Shown here in pieces: positions 27,797 to 37,178 of a stretch of DNA of 64,000 bases. The translations under genes and the position numbers were made by a program. The stretch comes from Halalkalibacter akibai JCM 9157 (GTDB taxonomy: Bacteria; Bacillota; Bacilli; Bacillales; Bacillaceae_D), in assembly GCF_000513135.1 (NCBI RefSeq), contig NZ_BAUV01000010.1:1-64000 (forward strand). Direction: 5' to 3'. Every line of letters begins with the position of its first letter. The first letter of the stretch is position 1. The notes under the pieces were generated by a model, which made no database searches, had not been told where the DNA came from, and saw only the letters and a program-made list of their open reading frames with translations.

Positions 27797-30394
27797 ATGG
27801 CACAGATTACCCCAATGATGAAGCAATATTTAGAGATTAAGGCTCAACACCAAGATGCCTTTTTATTTTTTCGTCTAGGCGATTTTTATGAAATGTTCTT
27901 TGATGATGCTGTAAAGGCAGCGCAAGAATTAGAAATTACGTTAACTGGTCGTGGACAAGGAGAGGATCGCATTCCGATGTGCGGTGTTCCTTATCATTCG
28001 GCTGATCAATATATGTCTAGATTAATTGAAAAAGGATATAAAGTCGCTTTGTGCGAACAAGTAGAAGACCCAAAGCAAGCAAAGGGCGTTGTTAAACGTG
28101 AAGTAGTTAAGTTATTAACTCCCGGAACGATGATGAATGGAAATATGATTAAAGAAAAAGAGAACAATTTCTTAGTTGCATTGACCCATTTTACCGATGG
28201 TTCCTTCGGGTTGGCTCGAACAGATTTAACCACTGGTCAATGTGAAGTAACTCATATTGCAGGAGACTTAGATGAAGTTATTCAGGATATAGCCATTTCG
28301 GGAGCGAAAGAATTGGTTGTTTCATCAAATCTAGAGGCTAGTGTTTTAAAAAGAATACAAGATAAGTGTTCTGTAACGATTTCTATTGAGAATGAAACTG
28401 AATTGCCTAGAGAATACGAGCATTTAGTAGATCATTTAAGAATGGATCAATTATCTATTAGTTTTTCTAGATTATTACAGTATCTGATTCGTACACAAAA
28501 ACGCTCTCTAGGACATTTGCAAAAAGTGAGTCATTACCAAAACAACTCATATATGAAAATGGATGCTCACACAAAGCGAAATCTTGAATTAACCGAATCG
28601 TTAAGAGAAAAGAAAAAAGCTGGATCCCTTCTATCGATTGTTGATCAAACGGTTACCGCTATGGGAGGTAGGCTCGTTAAAAATTGGATTGATCGCCCGC
28701 TTATTAACGAGCAGATGATAGAAGAACGTCTAACTCTCGTAACCTCGTTTAAAGAGTGTTATTTTGAACGAGAAGAATTAAGAGATGAATTAAGACATGT
28801 TTATGATTTAGAGCGATTAGCAGGAAGGATTGCTTACGGTAGCGTTAATGCTCGTGAATTAGTTCAGTTGAAACGCTCACTACAAAAGGTGCCTCTGTTA
28901 AAAGAGTATATAAATAAAATTGCTCCTGCGTTTACAGACAAGTGGTTTAAAGAAGGTCATTCTCTTACTCAGCTAATAGAACTGCTTGAGAGAAGCTTAG
29001 TTGAGGATCCGCCGATATCTGTTACTGATGGTGGAATGATTCAACCAGGTTATCATCAGGAACTCGACTCTTATCGCGATGCAAGTTTGAATGGAAAACA
29101 GTGGATTGCCGAGTTAGAGCAAAAGGAAAAACAAGAAACAGGTGTTAAATCTTTAAAAATAGGGTTTAATAAAGTATTTGGTTATTATATTGAAGTTACT
29201 AGAACCAACCTCCATTTGCTGCCTGAGGGAAGATATGAGCGCAAACAGACGCTATCAAATGCGGAGCGATTTATAACACCAGAATTGAAAGAGAAAGAAG
29301 CGCTAATTCTAAATGCTGAAGAAAAAATGGAGCAGCTGGAATATGAACTCTTTGTAGAAGTTAGAGATGAGACAAAACAGTATGTGAATGAGATTCAAAA
29401 TCTAGCACGCGCTATTAGTGAAATCGACGTCTTAGCTGGGTTTGCAACGATCAGTGAGAAAAGACATTATGTAAGACCGACCTTCTCAAAAGAGCGATTA
29501 ATTGAAATTCAAGATGGACGTCATCCAGTTGTAGAAACAGTCATTGAGAAAGGGCAATATGTTGCCAATGATGTTCACATGCATCAAGGCAGGGAAATGC
29601 TGTTAATTACTGGACCAAATATGGCAGGGAAAAGTACGTATATGCGGCAATTAGCCTTGCTTGCTATTATGGCGCAGATTGGTTGCTACGTGCCAGCAAC
29701 AGCTGCTAAACTACCAATCTTTGATCAAGTATTTACAAGAATCGGAGCAGCAGATGATCTTGCAAGTGGTCAAAGTACGTTTATGGTAGAAATGCTTGAA
29801 ACAAAATATGCGTTGACTAAGGCAACGGAGAACAGTTTATTGTTATTAGATGAAATAGGGAGAGGAACATCAACTTACGATGGAATGGCATTAGCTCAAG
29901 CGATTATTGAGTACATTCATAATACTGTTCGTGCCAAAACTCTTTTCTCAACTCATTATCATGAATTAACACAGCTAGATCAAGAGTTGACCGATTTAAA
30001 AAACGTTCATGTCTCAGCTGTAGAAGAAAGTGGTACGGTTGTATTCCTGCATAAAGTAGTAGATGGACAAGCTGATCGAAGCTACGGAATCTATGTGGCT
30101 GAATTAGCCGAATTACCTAGTGAAGTAACGAAAAGAGCAGAGATATTACTTGAAAAATTTGAGCAAAAAGCTTCCCAAAGAAGCGAAACGCAACGAGTTA
30201 AAGAAGAACAACAATTATCTTTATTTATGGAAGATCTCGAAGTTACCAACGATTTAAATCATAAACGAACGTCCACGGTTGTAGCCTCACAAGAAGAGAA
30301 AGTATTGAAAAAATTAGTTAAAAAAGATGTACTGAATATGACTCCTATCGAAGCGATTCAGTTTATCAATGACTTACAGAAATTATTGAAATAG
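27797..30394 (+). CDS. mutS: DNA mismatch repair protein MutS
   Basis: 865-residue mismatch-recognition ATPase. The N-terminal mismatch-binding domain has the Phe-x-Glu signature (RLGDFYEMFFDDA); the C-terminal ABC-like ATPase shows Walker A TGPNMAGKSTYMRQ (about residues 605-618), Walker B LLLLDEIGRGTST, and the His of STHYHEL. The C-terminal tail carries a possible sliding-clamp motif (QQLSLF). GGAGG precedes the ATG. mutL follows 32 bases downstream. Confidence 0.97.
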   Translation: MAQITPMMKQYLEIKAQHQDAFLFFRLGDFYEMFFDDAVKAAQELEITLTGRGQGEDRIPMCGVPYHSADQYMSRLIEKGYKVALCEQVEDPKQAKGVVKREVVKLLTPGTMMNGNMIKEKENNFLVALTHFTDGSFGLARTDLTTGQCEVTHIAGDLDEVIQDIAISGAKELVVSSNLEASVLKRIQDKCSVTISIENETELPREYEHLVDHLRMDQLSISFSRLLQYLIRTQKRSLGHLQKVSHYQNNSYMKMDAHTKRNLELTESLREKKKAGSLLSIVDQTVTAMGGRLVKNWIDRPLINEQMIEERLTLVTSFKECYFEREELRDELRHVYDLERLAGRIAYGSVNARELVQLKRSLQKVPLLKEYINKIAPAFTDKWFKEGHSLTQLIELLERSLVEDPPISVTDGGMIQPGYHQELDSYRDASLNGKQWIAELEQKEKQETGVKSLKIGFNKVFGYYIEVTRTNLHLLPEGRYERKQTLSNAERFITPELKEKEALILNAEEKMEQLEYELFVEVRDETKQYVNEIQNLARAISEIDVLAGFATISEKRHYVRPTFSKERLIEIQDGRHPVVETVIEKGQYVANDVHMHQGREMLLITGPNMAGKSTYMRQLALLAIMAQIGCYVPATAAKLPIFDQVFTRIGAADDLASGQSTFMVEMLETKYALTKATENSLLLLDEIGRGTSTYDGMALAQAIIEYIHNTVRAKTLFSTHYHELTQLDQELTDLKNVHVSAVEESGTVVFLHKVVDGQADRSYGIYVAELAELPSEVTKRAEILLEKFEQKASQRSETQRVKEEQQLSLFMEDLEVTNDLNHKRTSTVVASQEEKVLKKLVKKDVLNMTPIEAIQFINDLQKLLK

Positions 30395-30426
30395 GTTAGA
30401 AAACAAGAGGTAATGGGGGGATTCTG

Positions 30427-32318
30427 GTGACAAAAATAATTAAATTAGATGATGCCCTATCTAATAAAATAGCTGCTGGCGAAGTGGTAGAGCGTCCCGC
30501 TTCGATTGTAAAAGAATTAGTTGAAAATTCAATAGATGCAAATAGCAACCATATCGTCATTGAGATTGAAGAAGGTGGACTTTCGCTTATTCGGATTGTA
30601 GACAATGGAAATGGAATTGAAGAAGATGATGTTGAAACGGCATTTTATCGCCATGCTACAAGCAAGATCCGGACTGATCGTGATCTTTTTCAAATTGCAA
30701 CGTTAGGTTTCAGAGGAGAGGCGTTACCAAGTATCGCCTCTGTCTCTTATGTTAATTTGAAAACAAGTACAGGGAATGGACCTGGAACAGAGTTAACCAT
30801 TGAGGCGGGCTCATTAAAAGTCGAAAAGCGGCCACTGCCAGAAAAGGAACAGAAATTATTGTTACGAATCTTTTTTACAATACACCTGCCCGTTTGAAGT
30901 ATTTAAAAACCGTTCATACTGAGGCAGGAAATGTAAGTGATATAGTGAATAGACTGGCACTTTCACATCCGCATATTTCTTTCGAGTTTACCCATCAAGG
31001 TAAAGAAGTACTACGAACATCGGGGAACGGCGATATACGTCAAGTTATCGCTTCAATTTACGGAAGAAACGTTGCTAAAAAAACGATCTCTATTTCTGGT
31101 CGATCACTAGACTACGAAATAACTGGTTTTGTGGCATTACCAGAATTAACGCGGGCTTCTAGACAATATATGTCTATTTTCGTAAATGGGAGATATATAC
31201 GTAACTATGCTTTAGCACGTGCGATTCAAGATGGATATCATACCCTTCTTCCGATTGGTCGATATCCGTTAGTCGTATTAGCTATTGATATGGATCCTAA
31301 ATTAATAGATGTTAATGTGCATCCAGCCAAGTTAGAAGTGCGCTTAAGTAAAGAAGAAGAACTAGGTCAGCTCATCACCCAATCAATAAAAGAAGCCTTT
31401 GAAAAACAAGTTTTAATTCCAGCTGCAGATATTCAAAAGAGAACTGAATTCAAGCCTTATAAAAGTGAGCAAGTAGCTTTTAATTTTGACCAAGTTCAAG
31501 AAGATAGGAAAGAAATAGAAGCGCTCCCTCAGGTTAAAGAAGAATCGGTAGAACCTAATAGTGTAAATCCATCTATTAAGCCTATAGAAAATGATTACAC
31601 AAAAGCTTACCAACATGATAAAACTAATCAAGAAATAGAAGAAGTAGTAGAAGTATCAAGAGAAGAAAAACAACCAGTAGCACTGAAATCTCACTCTGAA
31701 TCTCCTGCTCCTGTTTCTCAGGAAGAAGTTTCTGATCGAATTCCAGCATTATATCCAGTCGGACAAATGCATGGAACGTATATAATTGCTCAGAATGAGA
31801 CAGGAATGTATTTAATTGATCAACACGCTGCTCAGGAACGAATAAAATACGAATTTTTCCGAGAAAAAGTAGCAGAGGTGGATGCAAGCGTCCAAGAGTT
31901 GTTAATGCCTTTAACTTTTGAATTTACGACTCAGGAAGTCGCGACGATTAATGAGCATATCGACGAATTGAATGCGGTAGGTGTGTTCTTAGAGGTGTTT
32001 GGCTCACAAGCATTTATTGTTCGTTCACATCCAACTTGGCTTCCGAAAGGGCATGAGGAAGAAACAATTAGAGAAATGATAGATTACCTGCTTTTGCATC
32101 GTAAAGTAGATTTAGCTAAACTTAGAGAGGAAGCGGCTATCTTAATGTCTTGTAAAGCTGCGATTAAAGCTAACCGTCATCTTCGCCAGGATGAAATGTT
32201 TGCGTTATTGGAATCATTAAGAAAAAGCAGTGATCCGTTCACTTGCCCTCATGGTAGACCAATTCTCGTCCACTTTTCTACTTATGCCCTAGAGAAGATG
32301 TTTAAGCGAGTGATGTAA
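30427..32318 (+). pseudogene. mutL: DNA mismatch repair protein MutL, interrupted by a 1-base frameshift
   Basis: MutL GHKL ATPase with ENSIDA, DNGNGI, and ATSKI...[12 protein letters not shown] motifs in the N-terminal part, and a C-terminal endonuclease/dimerisation domain with the DQHAAQERI zinc/Mn motif and [12 protein letters not shown] and CPHGRP motifs. The first frame ends at 30897; the correct protein ([25 protein letters not shown]) lies in another frame from about 30828 and continues to 32318. One extra A in the A4 run at 30824-30827 restores about 630 residues. GTG start with GGGGGG upstream. A real loss of MutL would give a mutator; a sequence error is more likely. Confidence 0.9.
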
Positions 32319-32367
32319 TGTAAGTAATAATGTTTAGGGAAGAAACAACCATGAAAGAGGAGCTAGT

Positions 32368-33147
32368 ATGATTGTTACAACAGCTAGAAAAGGGGCTGAC
32401 GTTTTAGCTGAAAAAGCCCAGACTTGTAGTGAACAACTAAAAGCGTCGTTCATTGTTCGCAAAGAAAATTCTGTTCAAGATTTAATGGATATCTATGGAC
32501 AAGACGTCTTAGTTGTAGGAAAAAATAAACTTACGCTTCATTCAAAGTCCGGAGGGGATCCGTTTTTTTATCATCCTAATTCAAGTATGTTCCGAGTCAA
32601 ACAGTTTATCAAAACCGGTTACGATCCACTTGTAGAAACGGCTGGTTTAAAAGAGGGGATGTCTTTTTTAGATTGTACATTAGGGCTTGCCTCTGATAGT
32701 CTTGTTGCTCAGTTAGCTGTAGGGGCAACGGGATCAGTAACTGGACTCGAAGCAAATCCAACGCTAGCTTATATTGTTCGAAATGGTCTTCAGTCTTGGC
32801 TAGAAGGAGGGAAAGAGATGCTAGAAGCAATGAGAAGAATTAATGTTCTTCCTGTAAATCATAGCTCGTATCTCGCCTCTCTTTCTGATCAATCTTTTGA
32901 TGTCGTCTACTTTGATCCAATGTTTGATCAGCATCTTTCTGGTTCAACAGGCATTAAAGGGTTAAAACAATTTGCTTGCCACGATGATCTAAATCATCAG
33001 GTGATTGCTCATGCATTACGCATTGCTAAAACAAGGGTTGTTCTAAAAGATCATTTTAAAAGTGAACGTTTTGAGCGATTTGGATTTAACGTGGTGAAGA
33101 GACAACATGCTGCTTTTCACTACGGTTATATAAATACGCAAAAGTAA
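32368..33147 (+). CDS. Class I SAM-dependent methyltransferase, RsmJ/YpiP-like
   Basis: 259-residue putative methyltransferase. SAM motifs: FLDCTLGLASDS (motif I region, about residues 101-112), GLEANP (acidic residue binding ribose), and VVYFDPMFD (motif IV, about 188-196), the last typical of N-methyltransferases and the RsmJ group. Substrate unknown. It lies between mutL and miaA, AAGAGGAG upstream of its ATG. Probably in the same transcript as mutSL-miaA-hfq. Confidence 0.8.
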   Translation: MIVTTARKGADVLAEKAQTCSEQLKASFIVRKENSVQDLMDIYGQDVLVVGKNKLTLHSKSGGDPFFYHPNSSMFRVKQFIKTGYDPLVETAGLKEGMSFLDCTLGLASDSLVAQLAVGATGSVTGLEANPTLAYIVRNGLQSWLEGGKEMLEAMRRINVLPVNHSSYLASLSDQSFDVVYFDPMFDQHLSGSTGIKGLKQFACHDDLNHQVIAHALRIAKTRVVLKDHFKSERFERFGFNVVKRQHAAFHYGYINTQK

Positions 33148-33180
33148 TATGTTTGAATTTGTTGAAATAGGGAGAAGATG

Positions 33181-34122
33181 ATGAAAGAAAAACTGATTGT
33201 GATTGTGGGACCAACCGCTGTTGGGAAAACAGCTTTAGGAGTTAAGCTTGCTCAGAAATATGGCGGTGAAATTATCAGTGGTGATTCGATGCAAGTGTAT
33301 AAAGAAATGGACATAGGTACGGCTAAGGTGACTGAAGAAGAGCAAGAAGGTGTACCACATTATCTTATTGATATTAAAAATCCTAACGAATCATTTTCTG
33401 TTGCTGAATTTCAAGAACGGTGTGTACCGTTAATAACGAATATTAATCGTAATAAAAAGATCCCTTTATTAGTAGGGGGTACAGGGCTTTATGTCAATGC
33501 GATTATTAAACAGTATCAATTTGAAGCGATGCCTACAGACGAGACATACAGACAGGAACTTGAGCAACTAGCAACAAGCGTGGGTAATCATGAATTACAT
33601 AACATGTTAGAAAAAGTCGACCCGCAAGCAGCGAAGTCTATACACCCTAACAATCTTCGGCGCGTCATTCGTGCTCTTGAGGTTACAAAAGCAACCGGAA
33701 TTCCATTTTCAAAGCAACAAACAGCTGAAGACAGTGAGTCTCCCTATGATTATGTTATGATTGGGTTAACGATGGATAGACAAAAGCTGTATGAGCGTAT
33801 TGATGATCGTGTAGATTTAATGATGGAACAAGGTCTTATAAAGGAAGTAAAATTTTTATATGAACGAGGAATTAGAGATTGTCAGTCCGTTCAAGCAATT
33901 GGATATAAAGAGATTTATGAATTTTTAGAAGGTTCTGCCACGTTAGAAGAAGCTGTTGATAAGCTAAAGCAAAACTCAAGAAGGTATGCTAAGAGACAAT
34001 TAACATGGTTTCGAAACAAGACGAACACAACATGGTTCGACGTTTCTGCCGGAATGAATCAACAAACTTTTAACGAAATTTGTTTATTTATAGAAGGAGA
34101 ATTTCCATCTTTATCGAATTAA
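33181..34122 (+). CDS. miaA: tRNA dimethylallyltransferase MiaA
   Basis: About 313 residues. Transfers the dimethylallyl group to A37 of tRNAs reading UNN codons, making the substrate for MiaB in this same window. P-loop GPTAVGKTAL, catalytic Asp in SGDSMQVYKEMDIGTAK, VGGTGLYVNAI and a C-terminal KQNSRRYAKRQLTWFRN motif. ATG 33181 gives better spacing from AGGGAG than ATG 33178. hfq follows 30 bases downstream. Confidence 0.96.
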   Translation: MKEKLIVIVGPTAVGKTALGVKLAQKYGGEIISGDSMQVYKEMDIGTAKVTEEEQEGVPHYLIDIKNPNESFSVAEFQERCVPLITNINRNKKIPLLVGGTGLYVNAIIKQYQFEAMPTDETYRQELEQLATSVGNHELHNMLEKVDPQAAKSIHPNNLRRVIRALEVTKATGIPFSKQQTAEDSESPYDYVMIGLTMDRQKLYERIDDRVDLMMEQGLIKEVKFLYERGIRDCQSVQAIGYKEIYEFLEGSATLEEAVDKLKQNSRRYAKRQLTWFRNKTNTTWFDVSAGMNQQTFNEICLFIEGEFPSLSN

Positions 34123-34152
34123 AGAGAGAGTCAATTAGAGGAGGACACCCCG

Positions 34153-34386
34153 ATGAAACAGCCAATTAATATTCAAGATCAATTTTTAAATCAGCTTCGT
34201 AAAGATAATATTTCTGTTACTGTCTTTTTAACAAATGGATTTCAGATCCGTGGTTTAATCAAAGGATTTGATAATTTCACTGTGATCGTAGAAACTGAAG
34301 GAAAGCAGCAGCTTGTTTATAAACATGCGATTTCTACTTTTGCGCCACAGCGGAATGTTCAATTAAAAGCAGAGGAAGCTGAATAG
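34153..34386 (+). CDS. hfq: RNA chaperone Hfq
   Basis: 77-residue Sm-like protein with Sm1 ([13 protein letters not shown]...[12 protein letters not shown]) and Sm2 (YKHAISTF) motifs. Forms a hexameric ring that binds sRNA and mRNA. GAGGAGG before the ATG. The miaA-hfq pairing is conserved. A strong terminator follows. Confidence 0.97.
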   Translation: MKQPINIQDQFLNQLRKDNISVTVFLTNGFQIRGLIKGFDNFTVIVETEGKQQLVYKHAISTFAPQRNVQLKAEEAE

Positions 34387-34412
34387 GTAATAGTACTATC
34401 ACAATTAAGTTG

Positions 34413-34451
34413 AATTGACCATCAAAATTACTATTTTGATGGTCAATTTTT
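34413..34451 (+). terminator. Terminator after hfq
   Basis: 15-bp perfect stem AATTGACCATCAAAA/TTTTGATGGTCAATT, loop of 6, then T run. Confidence 0.88.
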
Positions 34452-34528
34452 GTGTCATAACATAATAATAACTAAGGATTTATAATTAATTGTTGTTGCT
34501 GTGTAAGAACAAATGAAACCAGTAGAAT

Positions 34529-34651
34529 TTATTTCAAATCTTGTTTCATGTCTGTAGTTGTTTGAGGAATATTCTCTTTCTTTACTTCTTCAATCACAAC
34601 CTTACAGCAACTCTGTTGGTGTTTTTTGTTTTTTTTGAATAGTGATAACAT
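34529..34651 (-). CDS. 40-residue CC-motif microprotein downstream of the permease
   Basis: Minus-strand ORF starting ATG at 34651, seven bases after AAGGAG, ending TAA at 34529-34531. Sequence features: basic N-terminus MLSLFKKNKKHQQ, adjacent cysteines SCCKVVIEEVKKEN, no membrane span. It follows the permease stop by about 20 bases on the same strand and is probably the last gene of that operon. Paired cysteines suggest metal or metalloid handling or redox, by analogy only. No family name is recognised. Confidence 0.65.
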   Translation of the reverse strand: MLSLFKKNKKHQQSCCKVVIEEVKKENIPQTTTDMKQDLK

Positions 34652-34672
34652 ATATAACATCTCCTTTTTAAA

Positions 34673-35539
34673 TTAGATTAAATAAAAGATAAATCCAGAA
34701 ACAGTGGACATTGTGATAACTGATAGAACAAAAATGAAAACTAACTCTTTCCTGAAAATTGATTTAAGAAGAACAATTTCGGGTAAGCTTGCACCTGCAG
34801 AACTGATCATCATCGCCATTACTGGGCCCAGTGCCATCCCTTTTAAAATAAGAATTTGTGAAATTGGGATCATACTCGATAAACGAATATATAAGGGGAC
34901 TCCAATAAGGGCAGCGATAGGAATTAACCACCAATGATCTTTACCGAATGTGCTTGCAACCCACTCAGTTGGGACTAAACCATGGATAATGGCACCGATT
35001 GCCGCTCCAATTAATAAATATGGAAAGACACTTTTCATTAAAGAGAGAGTTTCATTTACTGCTTGTTTGAGACTGAAGCGTCTTTTCTGTTCATCGTACC
35101 CAGTCATCACAACCTGTTTTACGAATTTCTCAAAACCTAAAGCTTCAAGAGAGAATCCGATAATCATTGAAAAGATAATCGTTAATAATAAGTAAATAGC
35201 GGTTACCTGCCAACCTAAAATAACTCCCATTATCGTTAATATAGTTGGATCTAGAAGAGGAGAGGCAAACAGAAATATCATCACAATTCCAAAGGGCATT
35301 TTCTTCTTTAACATGTTAACGATGATGGGAATCGTTGAACATGAGCAAAATGGCGTTACAAAAGCAAAAGCAACTGCAGCTAACGCAGCAAAGAGTTTGT
35401 TTCGACCTGCTAGTTTACTCTCAATTTTTTCAAGAGGTATAAATCCTTGAAGTAAGCTAATTACAAAGGAAATCACGATAAACAGCACGGTTAATTCCAG
35501 TGCAATAAATAGAAAACTCGTTAATGTTTCAGTCCACAT
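34673..35539 (-). CDS. Permease of the YraQ/ArsP (DUF318) family
   Basis: 288-residue membrane protein with about eight hydrophobic spans, arranged as two repeats. The CSC motif in TPFCSCSTIPI (about residues 63-73) is characteristic of the family; ArsP members export trivalent organoarsenicals, while others have unknown substrates. ATG 35539 is preceded by AGGAGG that overlaps the stop region of the upstream 46-residue gene, so translation is coupled. The promoter lies at 35796-35824 between palindromic operators. Substrate is unproven; an oxyanion or thiol-reactive toxicant would fit. Confidence 0.8.
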   Translation of the reverse strand: MWTETLTSFLFIALELTVLFIVISFVISLLQGFIPLEKIESKLAGRNKLFAALAAVAFAFVTPFCSCSTIPIIVNMLKKKMPFGIVMIFLFASPLLDPTILTIMGVILGWQVTAIYLLLTIIFSMIIGFSLEALGFEKFVKQVVMTGYDEQKRRFSLKQAVNETLSLMKSVFPYLLIGAAIGAIIHGLVPTEWVASTFGKDHWWLIPIAALIGVPLYIRLSSMIPISQILILKGMALGPVMAMMISSAGASLPEIVLLKSIFRKELVFIFVLSVITMSTVSGFIFYLI

Positions 35540-35550
35540 ATAATATCCTC

Positions 35551-35691
35551 CTAAAAGTGAATAAGTGTTAATAGACTTTGAAAGAAATTAGAGCATTTGA
35601 TTCGCTGTTTGTTATATCTCCAAGTTTCTTTAGAGATTTCTTCAACTTCACGTTTTCGTTGATTCGCTATTAATTCATTTTGTAAGTACAT
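35551..35691 (-). CDS. 46-residue microprotein, first gene of the permease operon
   Basis: Minus-strand ORF, ATG at 35691 after AAGGAGG (nine-base spacing), stop TAG at 35551-35553. Begins MYLQNELIANQRKREVEEIS and ends CSNFFQSLLTLIHF; charged, no membrane span, one cysteine. It is the first gene after the promoter and its stop abuts the permease ribosome site. No homologue is recognised. A leader peptide or translation-coupling gene is an alternative. Confidence 0.6.
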   Translation of the reverse strand: MYLQNELIANQRKREVEEISKETWRYNKQRIKCSNFFQSLLTLIHF

Positions 35692-35713
35692 GTATTAAAC
35701 CCTCCTTTTTTAT

Positions 35714-35789
35714 ATCAATTTTTTTTGATGTTAAACATAAAAAAATGACCGACCTCAGTGTTATATTCACCATATCAATTTATTTTGAT
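35714..35789. promoter_or_regulatory. Two ATCAA-N6-TTGAT operators downstream of the permease promoter
   Basis: Palindromes at 35714-35729 and 35774-35789, both ATCAA-6 bases-TTGAT. Both lie between the -10 box and the first gene. A third related palindrome lies upstream of the -35 box. Spacing and A/T-rich form resemble ArsR/SmtB-family operators; no such regulator gene is in the window. Confidence 0.6.
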
Positions 35790-35795
35790 GAACTC

Positions 35796-35824
35796 ATCAT
35801 ATTACCAATATTTTCTTTTGTCAA
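35796..35824 (-). promoter_or_regulatory. Sigma-A promoter of the permease operon
   Basis: On the minus strand: TTGACA (35824-35819), 17-base spacer, TATGAT (35801-35796). Consensus spacing, flanked by the operators. Confidence 0.8.
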
Positions 35825-35855
35825 TATATAAATCAAAAAAAAGTTGATTTATATA
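35825..35855. promoter_or_regulatory. Long perfect palindrome abutting the permease -35 box
   Basis: 12-base arms TATATAAATCAA (35825-35836) and TTGATTTATATA (35844-35855) with a 7-base centre. Shares the ATCAA/TTGAT core of the other two sites and sits directly upstream of TTGACA. Confidence 0.65.
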
Positions 35856-35873
35856 TTTTATCCGGGGCAATGA

Positions 35874-36872
35874 CTATGCCCCGCTTAAAGTCAATTGTTC
35901 GATTTGTATTTTCGATAAAGAGTCGACTGTAGATAAATAGCGCTTTACAGATAAAGGAGTTGTATAACCAATCGATTTGATTAAATCTTCAGGTGAGTGA
36001 GTTTCTAAGAGGCTAGATAGAATAAAGGTATTCCGAAGGGTTTGAGCACTAATACCTTTTCTTAAATTAGAACGCGATACTTCTTGTCTAAGCATTTTCT
36101 GGATAGCAATCATAGACATTCTTTTAGGTTGATCAAATGTGTAAGACCAATGAAACGTTTTTCTTTTGAAATCAAAAGCTACGAAAAAAGGATCGTCACT
36201 ATAATAACGTGGGCGAACAGGTTCTGGGATCTTTTTAAAATAATGATAAGCCAGCTTTTTATCGGACTCTTGTAAGGTTATTATTCTTGAGTTTTTTTCT
36301 TGATTTATTTCAATTTGATTTCGTTCAAATTTAATATGATTCATCGACAATTCATGAACTTCATGGAGGTTGAGACCATAGTTTAAAAATAACCGAATGA
36401 TGAACTCGTTTCTTTCTTTATAGAAGGGGAAGGTTTCCTTTTGTTGATCGGACAAGCCAACTGTAGATGAAGCGGTTTCTAGTAGGATTGATCTTTCCTG
36501 TGCTGAAATCCACTCAGATTCATGCAGAATTTGAAAAGTAAGTTCGGGTGCTTCTATTTCTTTAATAGGATGAAGTTCGCTTGAGCCAAGATAAGACCTG
36601 TAGGAGGCAAGTTGACGAAGTACACTATGAATTCGCCTAACCGTTTTAACATTGTATTTTCTGTCTTCGATTAAATGTACAAAAAATAAATTCAATTCCT
36701 CTTTCGTAATGGATTTCCAGTTTATATCATTTGTAGTTGCTCTGTGTTTTTGAAGCCAGTAAGAAAAGTCATTAAGATCGTATATATAACGTTTGATCGT
36801 TGATTCCTTACGGCCTTTAAAAGTAAGATCATTTAAATACTCTTCTATAAACTCTGGAAATAGTTGATTCAA
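35874..36872 (-). CDS. Tyrosine recombinase/integrase-like protein with degenerate active site
   Basis: 332 residues: an N-terminal SAM-like core-binding domain (about 1-95) and a C-terminal phage-integrase fold. The nucleophile Tyr in VKRYLST (about residue 316) is kept, and one Arg of the second motif (TLRNTF). But the first Arg position reads GLNLHEV (Asn instead of Arg), and the expected His residues are replaced (SAQTLRNTF, IGYTTPL). The catalytic R-H-R-Y set is therefore largely lost; it may bind DNA without full recombination. TTG start with AGAGGTG upstream. No att-like repeats seen nearby. Confidence 0.75.
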   Translation of the reverse strand: MNQLFPEFIEEYLNDLTFKGRKESTIKRYIYDLNDFSYWLQKHRATTNDINWKSITKEELNLFFVHLIEDRKYNVKTVRRIHSVLRQLASYRSYLGSSELHPIKEIEAPELTFQILHESEWISAQERSILLETASSTVGLSDQQKETFPFYKERNEFIIRLFLNYGLNLHEVHELSMNHIKFERNQIEINQEKNSRIITLQESDKKLAYHYFKKIPEPVRPRYYSDDPFFVAFDFKRKTFHWSYTFDQPKRMSMIAIQKMLRQEVSRSNLRKGISAQTLRNTFILSSLLETHSPEDLIKSIGYTTPLSVKRYLSTVDSLSKIQIEQLTLSGA

Positions 36873-37178
36873 GTTAAAACACCTCTTTTCTCTCTATATA
36901 ATTAGGGATTCATGCTAAAAATTCCTGCAATTGGGATAAGGGAATTAAAAATGATAACGCCTTACTCGAAAAATGTCGAAAAGTGATGATCTTGAGAATA
37001 ATGAGGAAATAAGAAAGGAAAAATAAAAAAAGGCTATTTCCAAAAAGATTGTTGCTATGAAATATATATTTTCCCTCTTAGAGTGACTAGAGCAATCGAA
37101 CGTGCATCTGCAGATTAAACCATATAAAACAGAGTATGCGAAAACACAGCCTAAAAAAATAAACAAAGGACTGACTAT
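36873..37178. other. Intergenic region between the recombinase and a membrane protein gene
   Basis: About 306 bases, A/T rich, divergent between the minus-strand recombinase and the plus-strand membrane-protein gene, so it should hold promoters for both. No clear consensus promoter or coding frame was seen. Confidence 0.4.
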
